Below, in pieces: positions 46,784-59,363 of a stretch of 64,000 bases of DNA. The DNA comes from Neurospora tetrasperma FGSC 2508 (Eukaryota > Ascomycota > Sordariomycetes > Sordariales > Sordariaceae). The DNA lies in contig NW_009799104.1 in assembly GCF_000213175.1 (NCBI RefSeq), positions 1,691,214 through 1,755,213 on the forward strand. Direction: 5' to 3'. Numbering within the stretch: position 1 is the stretch's first letter; each line of letters starts with the position of its first letter. Made by a program: the position numbers and the translations under genes. The notes below the pieces were generated by a model. It searched no databases. It saw only the letters and a list, made by a program, of their open reading frames with translations, and was not told the DNA's origin.

Positions 46784-49302
46784 CTAGACACTATTCTCCA
46801 AAAGCTCATCCTCGTTGACGAACTGGACAGGGTGTCCCATCTCCGCAAACAGCTTCAAGCACAGATCTCCCGATCCCCGTGTAACATACTCCTTGACGGC
46901 CTCCGCGGCCTGCTCCATGAGGTCCATGGTCCTCAGATGGCCGGGACACTCGCCGCACGTGGTCATGAAGATGTACCCAATCACAAACGGCATTTGGCTC
47001 TTGTCATTGAGGTAGCCGCTACCAAAGATCTGCGATAAACGCTGATGGTTCTTCTCCTTGACCAGCTTCATCACCTCCCAGCATGACTTGTGGAGTGTCA
47101 ACCAAGGGAACGACATCTCCGTAACTTCCTCGTGGAGAGCCATGACTGCCGCCTGAATGAGTTCATCCGGTCGCAGGTACTCCTCGCGCTTCTTGCCTTT
47201 GGCCTCCAACGTACGTTTCTTCTCAATATCTGTTTCTTCTCAATATCCTTCTGGTCCTTTTCGTCGATCTGCCACATGAGCAAATTTCCTTTGCCCAGTT
47301 CGCCCTTAGCCTCGAACCCGCTACGGGAAACAATGTCGTGGATATTCTCGGGCGTCCAGGGGACCTCGGTGCGCTTCAGATACTTCTCCACAAAGATGGA
47401 TGAAACTGGTAGGCCTTTCTTGAGACCACGCGGGACCCCAGCGGCCCCCATCTGGAGTACGAAGGTCTCAAGGTACTTCTTGCGAGTCTTCGGGGCGATT
47501 CCTCCAGGAAAGAAGCTAGAATCAGGGAGAAGGGCCTGGGCCATTTCCAAGTCTGGCCAGAAGTGAGGATCAACCAGCTTCTCATTCTGGAGCGCAGAGT
47601 AGAGATGGGTTGTATACTGGATGGATCCCCAAGCGGTTGCAGCGTCGAAGCCAATGGAGTACATATCCCCTCGGTAACTGAGCAGGTTAAGGCCGGCAAG
47701 GACTGGGGAGTAGTCCAGGATTCGATTCGGCCTCATAGACGACGCAATCGGTATCTTGTTTCGGCGATAGTAGCTAACCTTGCACTGGTAGACGGGGTCC
47801 GCCACAATCTCCTGCCCTTGCTTGATCACCAACCGCAGCATGTCATCCATGCGTTCGGGCCAGTTCTTGATCCGCAACTTGCTCTTCTTGTGATAGTCGA
47901 GGTGATCCTTGAGGGTTTGACTGAGGTGCTTTATCTCGTTTTGCATGAACTTGGATCCTTGCGAAACATCGACTCGTAGCAGGTGATGAATGTCAAGGAA
48001 GGTCTGGGCGGCAAAGACCAGTGATAATGGAATCTTGCTTGTCTTGTCCATCTCTCGAACTCCGCGCATGAATTCGTCCTCGACGGGATAGCTGGGAATC
48101 ATGCGGGTAACAACCGTTAGCTCGCTCAGAAACTCCATGAGGAGGATCTGATCTTCCTTGAACTTTGCGTGTCCAGGCAGGTTATCCCGGTTTTTGGTGG
48201 GATCATAGTGGCCCAAGACGCCTTCCCTGATAATGGGCAAATGGTCTGGCGAGAGAACGTCGAGGAAAGAAAGCAGACAGCGATGAGCGTTGATGAAGCA
48301 CTCATCAGCAAGATCATACATGTTGTAGTTGAAGTTATCCGACGCATCGTCAGAGAAGACGCTGTTGATGTTGTAGCCCTTGCGAAGACAGCAAGCGAGG
48401 AAGAACTTGTGTTGCACACCCCAGGTAGCCCCCTCAAAGTTCTTGAAGCTAGGTTCGGCCTCGTCAATGATACCGCGGGCCAAAGCGAGAGCGGTGTCGG
48501 TAGCAACAGCTGCCGCTGCAATATCGAAGAGGCCCTTCTGGTAGTTCTCCCATATCCAGCGGATGGTAGCCCGGATGCGGGCAAGGTCGTTCATCATGAT
48601 GGTATAAGTGAACAAAACATCTTCGAGCTCAGCGAGTGTCTCAGCTTCATAGATGGTCTTGTCTTCTGTCGGCTGGGTGGGTCTCTCAACATCAGGAGCA
48701 TCCAGGAAGGCCTGCGAGGGCTCTTCGACGGCCAGGCCAGCAAATCTGTTGCTGATTTCATCCGACTTAGCAGCCTTGACCTTCGTCGAAGTGGAGGCTT
48801 TGCTAGACATGCGAGGGAGGAGGGCTTCTCGGACCTTCTTCAGGACCTCAACAAAGTGGCGATGCTTCAAATCGCCTTTGGTGTCCGGTCCAACACCATG
48901 CTCAGCCAAACGCTCACCGAAGCCGGAGCGATTGGAGATGACACGATTGATGGTGACCACAAAGTTATCGGGAACGGTAATGGCCGGGTCCGCGGTGTCG
49001 GCAATGTGCTTTGCCAACTTGGGATAATCCGATATGGCAACAATGTACTTGGAGACACCGTGAATGGCCTTCTTCGTGGCTTGAACGGCTGCGCTGGCCG
49101 CTTTGCGCGCCTTGCCCTTCTTCCGGCCGCTACTGGAGGACTTTGTGGAGAGTGACGAAGTGTCCGAGGTGTCCCACGAACCCGACTTGAGTTGGTCGGC
49201 AGGGAAGCCGCATTTCTTTGCGGTCGAGGCAAGCCATGCTGCCACTGCGTCGGTGTCCTTCTTGTACCCAAGGTACTCGCTTTTCAGCGGGAGGGGTAGC
49301 AT
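46784..49302 (-). CDS. DUF6604-domain protein with an internal 17-bp duplication
   Basis: Begins with the DUF6604 signature, LPLPLKSEYLGYKKDTDAV then AAWLASTAKKCGFPADQL, the SKYIVAISDYPKLAKHIA segment and a VPDNFVVTINRVI block (residues 1-150). A long helical region of unknown function follows. Near residue 685 a 16-bp sequence occurs twice with a 17-nt period (47232-47247 and 47215-47230 on the plus strand), which shifts the frame. Unspliced, the protein ends at 47098 (734 residues). A GTACGT donor immediately after the duplication and a CAG at 47153 define a 62-nt intron (47153-47214) that restores the original frame: exons 49302-47215 and 47152-46784, 818 residues. The downstream half still reads cleanly to 46784. 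Function unknown. Confidence 0.7.
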
Positions 49303-50709
49303 TTTGCTCGTCTACTCGTGGTGTTGGTCGTGGACGACCAGAAAAAGACGAGGAGGAGGAGATGCGAGATGATGGGGAGAAGGTGGAAGGGCCGCTAGCA
49401 CGACAGCCCCGTCTCTTGCTTTGTTGGAGGTTTTTGTCCCGTTTGCTCCTGCCCGCTCCGTCAGGTGAAGTGTCTTATGGGCTCAGCTGATTCCACTTGA
49501 CGGTCCGTTTGCCGGGCCGTTGCAGGCCATTAGAAATGGGTAGAACCTGAGTGTATTTTGGGAAGAGGAAGGAGCGATCCGTCCGATGTAGGATCACATT
49601 CCACAGGGACCAGAGGCATATCAAGGATGACCCCACATCAGTCACGGCATGGGAAATACCCGACTTCGAGCATCGTGAAATGCTTGACGTCTTCCAGCGT
49701 CGTCGCGTATCTGGCACTAACTGAACACGGCTTGGTGTGCATCCGACCTTCAATGCTTCACACAGTCATCATATCTTCACAACAAGGTGTAGTACCTTGC
49801 GAAAATATATTATCTTGTGCTTTCCTGGGCCAAGAGTCGAATGATGCCTAAAAAGGTGTTACTAAAAAACACACAATGGATGACTAGCGCAAAGCTCGAG
49901 GTTGGCAAGTCAGGCTTTGATCGGAACGCAGCAGACACTCGAAGAGCCGGAAATACATGAGGGATCAGTGTTCGAGTCGAAAAGCTCCTGTCCTCGTCAT
50001 GTTAGTGAACTGACTTGGAGTGCTAAAATTCCAGGTATTCATGAGGGTCAGGTCGACGACCTAGGTTCGCTCTGGCTGCGTCCGCCCCTTTTAACTGCAA
50101 CATTGTTGATACCCCTTGATTTTGTAACCTCAAAACGGATGTATCTGGGTAATCCCGCTTGTTGCGATGCGGCTCAGACCATATTCGGCAGTACAGTCAT
50201 TGAACGTCAACTGGGGGCCATGAGGACCTTGGCTACTAACTTCATGCTGTATTATGGCACTTCGACTCCTGCTCTAGCGCAAGGAACTTAATGCGTGAGT
50301 CAACTGGAAGGACAGTTGGAGATTAGAGCCTTCCGCTCAATGAAAAATACCGCCGATGGGTTGATTGCGCCGTGTCGAATGCTGCTCGGATGTGGGTGGC
50401 TGGCAACAGGAAGCCATAAGATATAGATGAAAGAAGTGAGAGGGCGAGACTTGCCTTTCGGGATCGAACAAGACGTTGAGCGTCCGATACCTGCGACCCT
50501 ATCATCAGTCCCATCCCCTCCCCGTTCCCCTGCCCTTCAACCACAGATCGATCACCGCGTGAAAAGAGCGGTCCCAAAGAAGAACCAAACAAAAATATTC
50601 ATTGTCCATCATGCCTCCATTCGGGTATCATCTAACCATTCCACATGACTTTTATCTGCAAAAAAGCACCATCTCTTTCGTCTTCTTTTATCCTTCTTCT
50701 TTGCCCGCT
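49303..50709. other. Spacer, no gene recognised
   Basis: A plus-strand 129-codon frame (49902-50291) has no recognisable domain or splice support. Otherwise flanking sequence. Confidence 0.45.
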
Positions 50710-51422
50710 TCATTTCTTACTCATCATCAACCTCAAAAACTCATCCTCATCCACTCCCCCCTTCCCACTCGCATCAAACTCTTCAATCATGGCCGTGATA
50801 TCAGCATCCGGTATGTTATTCCCCACCTGCTTGCTCACCCTCCTCAGATCGTCCTGCGTGATCATGCCTTTGCCATCTATATCGAACAGCCTGAACGCGC
50901 GACGGAGCTCCTCCTTGGGGTCGCGCTGCCGGATCAGCGTTCCCGCGATCGCCTGCGCCGTCGGTAGGTTGAAGAGCCGGTAGACGGGCGGACACTCCTG
51001 GTCAAGCGGCCAGTTGGCGGGCTTTTGGCCGTGGCGAATCAACAAGTCGAAAGTCTGCGCCTTGGGCAGCTCGAAGCCGAGGGCGCGCAGGACGAAGCGA
51101 AATTCTTCGTAGGAGAGGAGGCCGTCTTTGTTGGAGTCGAAGAGGTCGAACTGAACGAGTTGGCAAAGGGGTGTTAGCTGGTTGGTATTTGGGGGGTGGT
51201 GGTGCGGGTCGGGCGTAGAAGGGAAAGCGGTTGCGCAGCAACATGACATGTATGTGAATGGCAAAAATAGCAGGGGTGATAGTAAACAAAGGAAAGGAGG
51301 GAGAAGACAGAAAGGTTGGCACGTACAGCTTCGCCAACTCGCGTTTTCTGCTCGTCGGACAGTTTGTTAAAGTCTTCCCTCCCGGGGATGGTGTATTGTA
51401 TCGTGCGCTGTGAAGATGCCAT
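50710..51422 (-). CDS. cdc31: Centrin (Cdc31/caltractin family)
   Basis: Exons 51422-51327 and 51150-50710 (176-nt phase-0 intron, GTACGT...TTCAG), 178 residues. A calcium-binding protein of the spindle pole body and other basal structures. The N-terminal basic leader ends in KLSDEQKTRVGEA. EF-hand 1 is intact (DSNKDGLLSYEE). The second EF-hand region is replaced by RHGQKPANWPLDQE with no acidic ligands. EF-hand 3 (DIDGKGMITQDD) retains its first and last positions but not all ligands. EF-hand 4 (DASGKGGVDEDE) is near-canonical. Degenerate hands 2 and 3 occur in filamentous-fungal Cdc31. Divergently transcribed from the Bud22 gene, 642 bp away. Confidence 0.88.
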
Positions 51423-52064
51423 GGCGAGTTTGTCTTGAGTGGTTGTGAACTCGAGTGTTCGGTCTGGATGGTCGCGGATGGTGGTGTGTGATCAATTGCC
51501 AGTCACAAGAGCGACGGACTGTTTTGCTGGGCGCAAGACGGAATGTGAAAGACGCACGCGTAGCGAGGAATTGGATTGTGCGACTGAAAATCGGCAAAAT
51601 ACGGTCGCGAGAATTCTGTGACTATTGGCGACAGCAACCGCAATGGATCGGAGATGTGAAGCTAGGAGAAAGACCTTGTCGTCGTCGATGCATGTTGTTG
51701 TTGTCTCTGGCTTGTGTCGTCGGTGTGGATGGATAGCCCCCGGTCAGTGGATGGGGGGGCTGTCCAGGCGCTGTCACGGTGGGTGATCTTTGGTGAACGC
51801 GTTCGAGCTGCCAGCTTCAGTCCTCTTCGGCTTCATTGATTTGGTTCGCCCGGCTCGCCAAGTGGCCCATGCTCCTTTCCTTGGTTCCTCGGTCTGAGCC
51901 GCTCCCGGCTGGCATCGAGATCAACAACGGCCCCACTGAAAAGTGCAACAACCGATGGCTGCACTTCTGCTGCAGGCGCAAAGCTCCCCCAACTTCCAAT
52001 TGACAGTTCGACTCAACCAAACTCGATTTGCGACGGGACGTCCCGAGCCATCCTAATCACGAAT
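51423..52064. other. Divergent promoter (centrin / Bud22)
   Basis: 642 bp between divergent start codons. No TATA consensus is seen, as expected for housekeeping genes. Confidence 0.5.
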
Positions 52065-53798
52065 ATGCAGTCCCTCGGAAAAAGAAAGAGAAGCGAGGAG
52101 GATGACGTCGAAAAGGTTTTTGCCAAATACTGGGGCGAGCTGCACCACGCCCTCAAGACCGCCAAAGGCTTTGAGAGACAGCGCCAGTCCAAGCGACTCC
52201 ACGACCGAAGCACACCACAGGACAAGAAGGCCAGGATAGAAAATGAAATTGTTGTTCTCAAGTCCCTCGACCTCTACCAGGCCGCCCATGCCCACCTCTG
52301 CTTCTCCCTCCTTCGCATCAAGCGCATTGCCGAATGCCCCAACCTTCCCGAGGCCGTGAAGCGCGGCGTCTCCAAGCCTGTGCTCACCGAAGAAGAACGA
52401 ACTGCGCTGCACAACGTTACGAGCGCCCTCTGCGCTCGCCAAGAGGTCCGCACCGTCACAGACAAGGCGATTACGGGGATATGCAAGGCGATGGGCATCG
52501 AGCCTCCTGAGAAGAAGGGCAAGAAGGGCAAGAACCAGCACAAGGAGAGGGACGAGTCAAAGACCAACGAGGCCAGAACAAATGGAGACAACAAGACGGC
52601 CAAGGATAAGAAGGAGGTGGAGGAAAAGAAGGACAACAAGCTAGACAGGAAGTCCAAGGAGAAGGAGAAGAAGGACGACAAGGAAAAGGAAAAGACAAAG
52701 ACCAAGGAGAAGCTCGCAAATAAGGAAGCCGTAACAGAAGAAAACTTGGACGACGACGACGACGAAAAACCAGTCAATGAGGAAGAGGAAGAGAAAATTC
52801 TCTCCAAATACGACGACTTGCTCGGTGGCTCGTCTTCCGATTCGGACGCAGATGACGAGGAAGATGACGAGAGATTTGCTTCCAAGGCTGCGGTCAAGAA
52901 GCGTCCTATCGCAAAGGAGCTTGATCCGATGGAGATTACAGATGATGAAGATGGAGGCTACGGCAATGACGGAGACCTAGACCCCATGGAAATTACCGAC
53001 GACGAAGCCGACGACGGCGATTCGGAACAAAATGGCGACGGTTCCGACGACGAATTTGAAGGGTTCAGCGACTTGGAGGACGAAGGATCCGCCACCAATC
53101 CCCAAGAAGAACGACCCGAAGAAGAAGACGATGACGAGGAGGACTCGGACAACAGCGGCATCGACGCCGCCCCCTCAAAAAAGAAGAGCAAGTCCTCCTC
53201 CTCATCAACCGCCAAGACGGAAAAACTCCAAAACTTCACCATGGACTCCACCTTCCTGCCCACCCTCATGGGCGGCTACATCTCGGGCTCCGAGTCGGCC
53301 TCGGACGTCGACGTCGCCCCTCCCCGCAAGAACCGCCGCGGCCAGCGCGCCCGCCAGGCCATCTGGGAAAAGAAGTACAAGGAGGAGGCCAAGCATCTGA
53401 AGAAGCAGCAGAAGGCCAGAGACGACGGTTGGGATTTGAAGAGGGGTGCGGTGGAATCTTCGGATGGCAAGCCGTGGAAGAAGGGCAGTCTTCTTGACCT
53501 TAAAAATAAGGGCAAGGGTGGTGATGAAGAGGGTGGTGAAGAAAAGGGTGGTGATGCTCGGGCAGGAGGTGCAGGTGCTGCTGCGGCGAGAGGTGGTGAT
53601 AGGGGTCGTGGCGGCGGAGGCAGAGGTGGTAGGGGCGGTGCTGGAGCTGCTGCTGCTGCTGCTGCTCCTCCGGCCAAGGCGCCCAAGAAGCGTGATGATA
53701 GCGGGCCGCTGCATCCTTCATGGGAGGCGAAGAAGAAGGCGAAGGAGAAGGAGATGCTGTCGGCACCGTTCCAGGGCAAGAAGATCACCTTCGACTAA
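52065..53798 (+). CDS. bud22: Bud22-family ribosome biogenesis protein
   Basis: A single exon of 577 residues. Bud22 proteins are nucleolar factors needed for 18S rRNA processing in the small-subunit processome. The N-terminal helical part (KRKRSEEDDVEKVFAKYWGE onward, residues 1-150) includes an early nuclear localisation cluster (GKRKR). The central region (about 155-385) is very charged: Lys-rich, then Asp/Glu-rich tracts. The typical C-terminal Bud22 core follows around MGGYISGSESASD, then a Gly/Arg/Ala-rich stretch (about 500-545). The ending GPLHPSWEAKKKAKEK and APFQGKKITFD is a diagnostic Bud22 tail. Acid/base low complexity suits a nucleolar protein. The start is the first in-frame ATG. 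Confidence 0.9.
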   Translation: MQSLGKRKRSEEDDVEKVFAKYWGELHHALKTAKGFERQRQSKRLHDRSTPQDKKARIENEIVVLKSLDLYQAAHAHLCFSLLRIKRIAECPNLPEAVKRGVSKPVLTEEERTALHNVTSALCARQEVRTVTDKAITGICKAMGIEPPEKKGKKGKNQHKERDESKTNEARTNGDNKTAKDKKEVEEKKDNKLDRKSKEKEKKDDKEKEKTKTKEKLANKEAVTEENLDDDDDEKPVNEEEEEKILSKYDDLLGGSSSDSDADDEEDDERFASKAAVKKRPIAKELDPMEITDDEDGGYGNDGDLDPMEITDDEADDGDSEQNGDGSDDEFEGFSDLEDEGSATNPQEERPEEEDDDEEDSDNSGIDAAPSKKKSKSSSSSTAKTEKLQNFTMDSTFLPTLMGGYISGSESASDVDVAPPRKNRRGQRARQAIWEKKYKEEAKHLKKQQKARDDGWDLKRGAVESSDGKPWKKGSLLDLKNKGKGGDEEGGEEKGGDARAGGAGAAAARGGDRGRGGGGRGGRGGAGAAAAAAAPPAKAPKKRDDSGPLHPSWEAKKKAKEKEMLSAPFQGKKITFD

Positions 53799-54734
53799 GG
53801 ACCTGCTATATGTTATTGGTGCAGTTGACGCGATATACCCTGCCAAGCTTTTGTTGGACCTCGCTCCATATCGATAGCATCACCCGTCGTTCCGTGATTA
53901 TCCAGAGACTATTTCGATGATGAGTTACGTACTTGGTAAACATCACAAACAGAAACATAAGAGCGGCACGCTTGAATCATTGAACATGCTGATGTTCGAA
54001 TATGTAGATACCGCAATTAACGTGAAACACTCTCGCCCAAAAACATGGTTTCACACCGTATAGAATTCGCTGTTGTGACGGTAGTTCTCCAAAAGCTTCA
54101 AGCAAGTTCACATCGATCAGCAGGATGTGTTAGCTACTGTTAGGATTATGGTGATTGGGGCTTGGTTTTCATTAACAGCTGGCCGACAAAGCGTTCGGGC
54201 GCCGCGGGGCCACCCCCATTCCATCCAGGTCCCCACCCATGCCTGCCCTGTCGACCACCGCTTCGTCGCCTGGCATCTGAACAGCACTCAGCACTGAAGC
54301 TCCTGGACGTCCTTGTGCTTGGCTCCGTTCCACTTACAGACATCCGCTTTTGAAGGTTGACAACGGCATCGACAGCTTGATGTTGCCGACCACCGATTGA
54401 CCTCACAGCTCGTCCTTTTGTTGCTTGAGAGTTGCTCTACTCTACCTATCCACCTCTTGTTTTTTTTTTTACTTATACCTATAATAATACAACCCTGGAT
54501 CTCGGTCCCGAACCCGACTTATTCGATTGTGGCACCGGGCGGAAGAGCAATTCCCGGTTCACGATCGAAACAGGCAACTGCTACAAGTGCTATTTCCCCT
54601 AAAAGATGTCACGACGCCTTCGACTTTGCGATACGTAGCGCCATTCCCGACCGACCCTACTACCTTAGCGACCGCGTCCCATCATTTGACAAGCCGCGTT
54701 CCTCCCGACTACACTCCCGTTTACTATCTGCACA
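53799..54734. other. Intergenic (Bud22 3' / Sec3 promoter)
   Basis: No gene is seen. The last 100 bases are Sec3 leader. Confidence 0.5.
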
Positions 54735-57700
54735 ATGAGCGGCCAAATGACCAGGGCCGAACGATTCGAGGACGAGAAGCGGAGAATCATCGAGAGTTGC
54801 TTCAACAAGAGAGATGAGGACGGCTCCAGTAGGCACGCCACAAGACGAAGCAATAACAAGAACAAGGCGACAGAAGGCATTGACAATGATGAACTAGCTA
54901 TCGAAACCTACATCACCCATATCCGCATCACCGAGTTCTCGACACACCCGACCTCGCCCCCGCCGCCCCAGGCACGAACCCCTAATACCGAAAAGCCTCG
55001 CATCATCATCGTCGCCGTGCGCAAGTCCGGCCGCGTGCGCCTACACAAGTCCAAGGAGAACCCCAATGGCACCTTTTCCATCGGCAAGACATGGTTCCTC
55101 GACGACCTCTCCGACATCGAGTCCTTCACCAGCCCGACCGCCAGCACCAACTTCCGTGAGTGGGCCGGCGATGTGGGCTTCATCGTCACCCTGGGGAAGC
55201 CATACTACTGGCAGGCCCAGACCGACAAGGAGAAGAAGTTCTTCATTGCCAGTCTGATCAAGATCTTCGGCAAGTATACTGGCGGCCGCGTGCCGAGACT
55301 GATAGGCTTCGACCAGCGCGAACTCGACCAAGTGTTGGGTGGTGCCCAGGCGCCGAGGCGACCAGCAGATAGGGGCCCGCCTTCGAGATCCGGCACCCAG
55401 ATCGACCAGCAAGGGGCTACCCCTCCTCTTTCGAGGTCGGCCACATTCGATAAACCACCCTCGCGATCGGGGCCCTTGGACAACCCTCCCTCGAGATCTG
55501 CTACCTTTGATCTTCCTCCTTCGCGATCCGGCATCTTGGACCCTGCTCTTAGTAGCGGCAATGTCTCCGCAACATCTGGATATGGCTCCTTCCCACCTCC
55601 AGTCGCCGGACCACCGCCCTCCGCGCCTCCTCCTGGACCTCCTCCTAGCCGCCCGGTTCCCGAAAGAATGCCTTCCCGCACTAACTTGGCTCCCAACAGC
55701 AAAGACAGGGGACCGTCGCCATCCAGGAGCATTGAGTCAAGCAATGTGAGGTCGCAGGAGCAACTACCGCTGCGGAGGATGAACTCCAACCAGAGTCAGG
55801 ATTCAAGGGCACCTTCGTTGGCGACAAGAACCGAGGATAGCTCTAGTCTCCGTCCAGGATCTAGAGCTGGTACTGGAGACTCTAAAGTTACCACTCCTGA
55901 ACCCGCCACGGCCCCGACACCTTCTGTACCGGCTGAGGCTCCGGCGAGGAAGCGACCACCCATGGATCCTCTACGCCCATTGCAGCTTGACAGCGGTCTG
56001 GTTCCAGCACCGTTGATGAGTCCTGCTCTACGTAGTCCTGGTTTACGTGGACGGGGAGACCCGGTCCTGCCTCCTCCGCGAAGTGTGGATCGTATGATCC
56101 CTCGCAAGAACTCCATACTCACCCAAAACGAGCCGCAGCGGGCGCCATCCCCTGCCCCACCTGTGGCCGACCAAGTGGTTACACCCATCGAACCCAGGAA
56201 AATTGAGCTCCCCGTGAGCGTGGCTCCTAGTCCCACCGTGAGCACGCCTAGCGCTTCGATCAAGTCACCCATCTCTGAGGCCATGACCGACTCCCCACGA
56301 ACGGACGAGGAGAGTCGACCGGGTCTCGGACCCATGATCAAATCCAAAAAGTCCAGGGGACAGATTGCGGGCGCTATCTGGAAGGCGGCAACGGCAGCGT
56401 CTGCCTTTAAGCCGAGGCCTGGCGGTGCAGCTGATCGTCTACGAAACTTGACCAAAAATCCCGAAGGGCCAGACGGCATCACTAGTGTTGTCCCGGCACC
56501 TCCCAAGCCAACTCCCCCGCAAAAGCAGGATCAAGCGGCCCCTGTTGGTCAGGCAAAGCCAGCTGATGGGAAGGCTGGAGTTCCCGAGGTGAAGGTGACA
56601 GATTCCAAGGGCAAGGCGGAGGATGCGCCCAAGGACAAGAAGAAGGACGAAGCGCTTGAGCCTGAGGAACCGCGGCGGGCGATTGTTGCTGGCAACGATA
56701 TCAAGTACCTTACCTCACTCGGCATCGACCCCTCTATCCTCGATACCAAAACGACCGAGTTTGCCAAATGGCTGGACTACTTTGGCTGGGTGCCCGGTAA
56801 GCAGATGCGGTCTCGCAACTTTGACGAGATGAGGATCGATGTCGACCGCGAGCTCAGCAAGGCCCAGGCGGGCGGCTGGTTGGCGCGCTTCCAGGAGGAG
56901 GATGAGAGGGTGGATGCTATCAAGAAGGGCATCGACGTGGCGCTTGCCGAGTGTGACGAGCTTGATAACTTGCTTACACTGTACAGTGTCGAGCTATCTG
57001 TAAGTTACTACGCTCATATCACCGTGGTTTGGTTGCTAACATGTCGCAGACACTCTCGGACGATATTGCCTATATCGAAGCCCAAGGCCAAGGTCTCCAG
57101 GTCCAGGCTGCAAACCAGAAGCTACTCAAGAAGGAATTGGAGTCTTTGTTGGCTACATGCGCCATCAGCGAGTCGGATCTCGCCGCTCTGAAGGTTGCGC
57201 CACTTGAGACTGCAACCGGCGTGGAGGAGATTGAATCAGCCCTTGTCGCATTATTCAAGGCCATGACGAAGATTGATCCCGCAATGGGTGCTATCGAAGG
57301 ACGCAGGAGCGAGGATGGAAGCGGTGGCCAAGCCATGGGCCTCAACAGCGACTATGGAAACATGCGCATCGTTCAGGAGAAGAGGGAGATGTACATGGCA
57401 GAGAGCACCATGTTCATGCGCAGACTGACCGAGTTCATGGCACGACGATTCGAGGATGCATTCCGGGCCACCAAGATGGCGTTGGATAACGCGCTCTCGA
57501 AGAAGGTCGACCCTCGTAACCATGAAGCTGGCAGGGATATCCTCTGGATGTACAGTCCGCTTATTCTTTACGCCAAGGAAGTCGATGTTGCCAACTGGGA
57601 CCGCATTATGCAGATATACCAAGACATCAGCCATCCGATTTACAGGGCCGAGTTCAAGGATGCGATGGATTCATGGAAGAAGAACGCGAGGAAGATGACG

Positions 57701-59363
57701 GGCGAAGAGACGGCCGAACTGCTATTCACTTCAGGACAAGATAAGAAGGACGAAGGCCTTGCCAACACGGCAAGAAAGCTTACCGTCAAGCGAAGTCAGA
57801 CACTGGCGAGAACCCTCCGCTCACAGGTCGGTGAAGGAAAAGCCGGCACTGCTGTGGACAAGACTCTGGATAGCAGGGCTCTCCCTTACGAAGCGTTTGC
57901 TGGCGTTCTGGACGATCTTCTTCCCCTGGTGGAGATGGAGCAAAACTTTGTCATTGACTTTTTCCATGCCTCGACTCTGGAGCAGGTCGATTTCCCCGAT
58001 CTCGTGGTTGCGTCCAGGCCTCAGGACCGTCGCGGAAACGATCTCAAACGCCATCGCATGATGGAACCGGATCGTGATCTGGCCCGCAGGATCACCCGTG
58101 CCATGGAGGTCATCTTTATGTTCTTTGATAAGAACTTGCAGAACCTGATGGACTGGGTGTTGATGATGGATCCTTTGTAAGTCTGCTTACGTCTTTTATG
58201 TGATGTTTCTTGCTGACTGTTTCATTAGACAAGGAGTTGGTGTTTTGGCCACGCTGGAGCGCAAGATGGCCGATATCAGCCAATCCAACCAAGACTACCT
58301 CAACACCGTTCTACAAAAGCTTCATGGTAACCTCGAAGGCAAGTTCAAAAAGTTTGTCGACGAGCAGGTGCGCGCCATCGAGGAGACCAAGGTCAAGATC
58401 AAGAAGCGCAAGGGCGTCATCCACTTCATGCGCATCTTCCCCCAGTTCTCTGCGGCCGTCGAGAACATGCTCTCCTCTAGCGCTGCTGCCGTCGGCAACA
58501 CCATGGAATCGCCCGTCTCTGCCAGCAACCTTACCGTCCGCCGCATGATCGACCGCGAGTACGACCGCATCATCAAGACCATGTTCGATTCGCTCAAGGT
58601 CATTGCGCGCGAGAACCCAGCCGTGGCTCTCCCGGTCACCGGCGGCGGTGGCGGCGGCAACTCCAGCTTCCCGTCCTTCCCCGGAAGCAGCGCTGCCTCC
58701 ATGATCAGCAGCGTCAACATTAGCAGCTTGCGCGGCTCCTCGGGCGCCGACACGGAAGAGGACAAGGAAGCCCTCAACTTCCACATCCTGCTCATTGAAA
58801 ACATGAACCACTTCATCGAGGAGGTCGACAACCCCAAGGGCCTCGAGGTGCTCGACGACTGGCGCGAGGCTGCCCAGCAGGAGCTCGCAGAGCACTTGAA
58901 CCTCTACACCAACACTGTCATGCGTAGACCGTTGGGTAAGCTGCTCGAGTACCTCGAGAATGTCGAGGCTCAGCTGGCGGCCGGCAAGAACCCCGGCGCT
59001 GTGGCCGCGCAGACGAATACCTCCAAGTCCGCGTTCAACAAAGTCTTGAGCGGGTATGATGGGAAGGAAGTCCGCAAGGGTATTGAAACGCTGAGGAAGA
59101 GAGTGGAGAAGCACTTTGGCGGCGATGATGACGCCCCCGGTGGCGACGGCGCGAGCGCGATTACTACTGGTAGCAACGGATCTAGGGTGGTGGGTGGGGG
59201 TAACAGAGGTCTGGTGATGAGGGTGTTGAAGGAGTGCGAGAGGTTCTACGGCGAGGTGGACATAAGGGTGGCAAAGATTACGACCGAGGTATATGGCGGT
59301 GAGGTGTTGTGGGAGTGGCCGAGAGCGGAGGTGAAGAGTGCGTTCAGTCAAGCGGGAAGGTGA
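54735..59363 (+). CDS. sec3: Exocyst complex component Sec3
   Basis: Exons 54735-56999, 57050-58176 and 58229-59363 (introns 50 and 52 nt), 1508 residues. Sec3 marks sites of polarised exocytosis at hyphal tips by binding PI(4,5)P2 and Rho GTPases. Residues 1-210 form the N-terminal PH-like lipid-binding domain (ETYITHIRITEFSTHP, then RIIIVAVRKSGRVRLHKSK, FSIGKTWFLDDL and GFIVTLGKPYYW). A long proline-rich linker (about 211-560) includes five degenerate PPSRS-type repeats. The conserved VAGNDIKYLTSLGIDPSIL segment and coiled coil follow, then the helical exocyst bundle to the C-terminus. An AATAAA at 59518 may mark polyadenylation. It is intact, with a length typical of filamentous ascomycetes. 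Confidence 0.94.
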
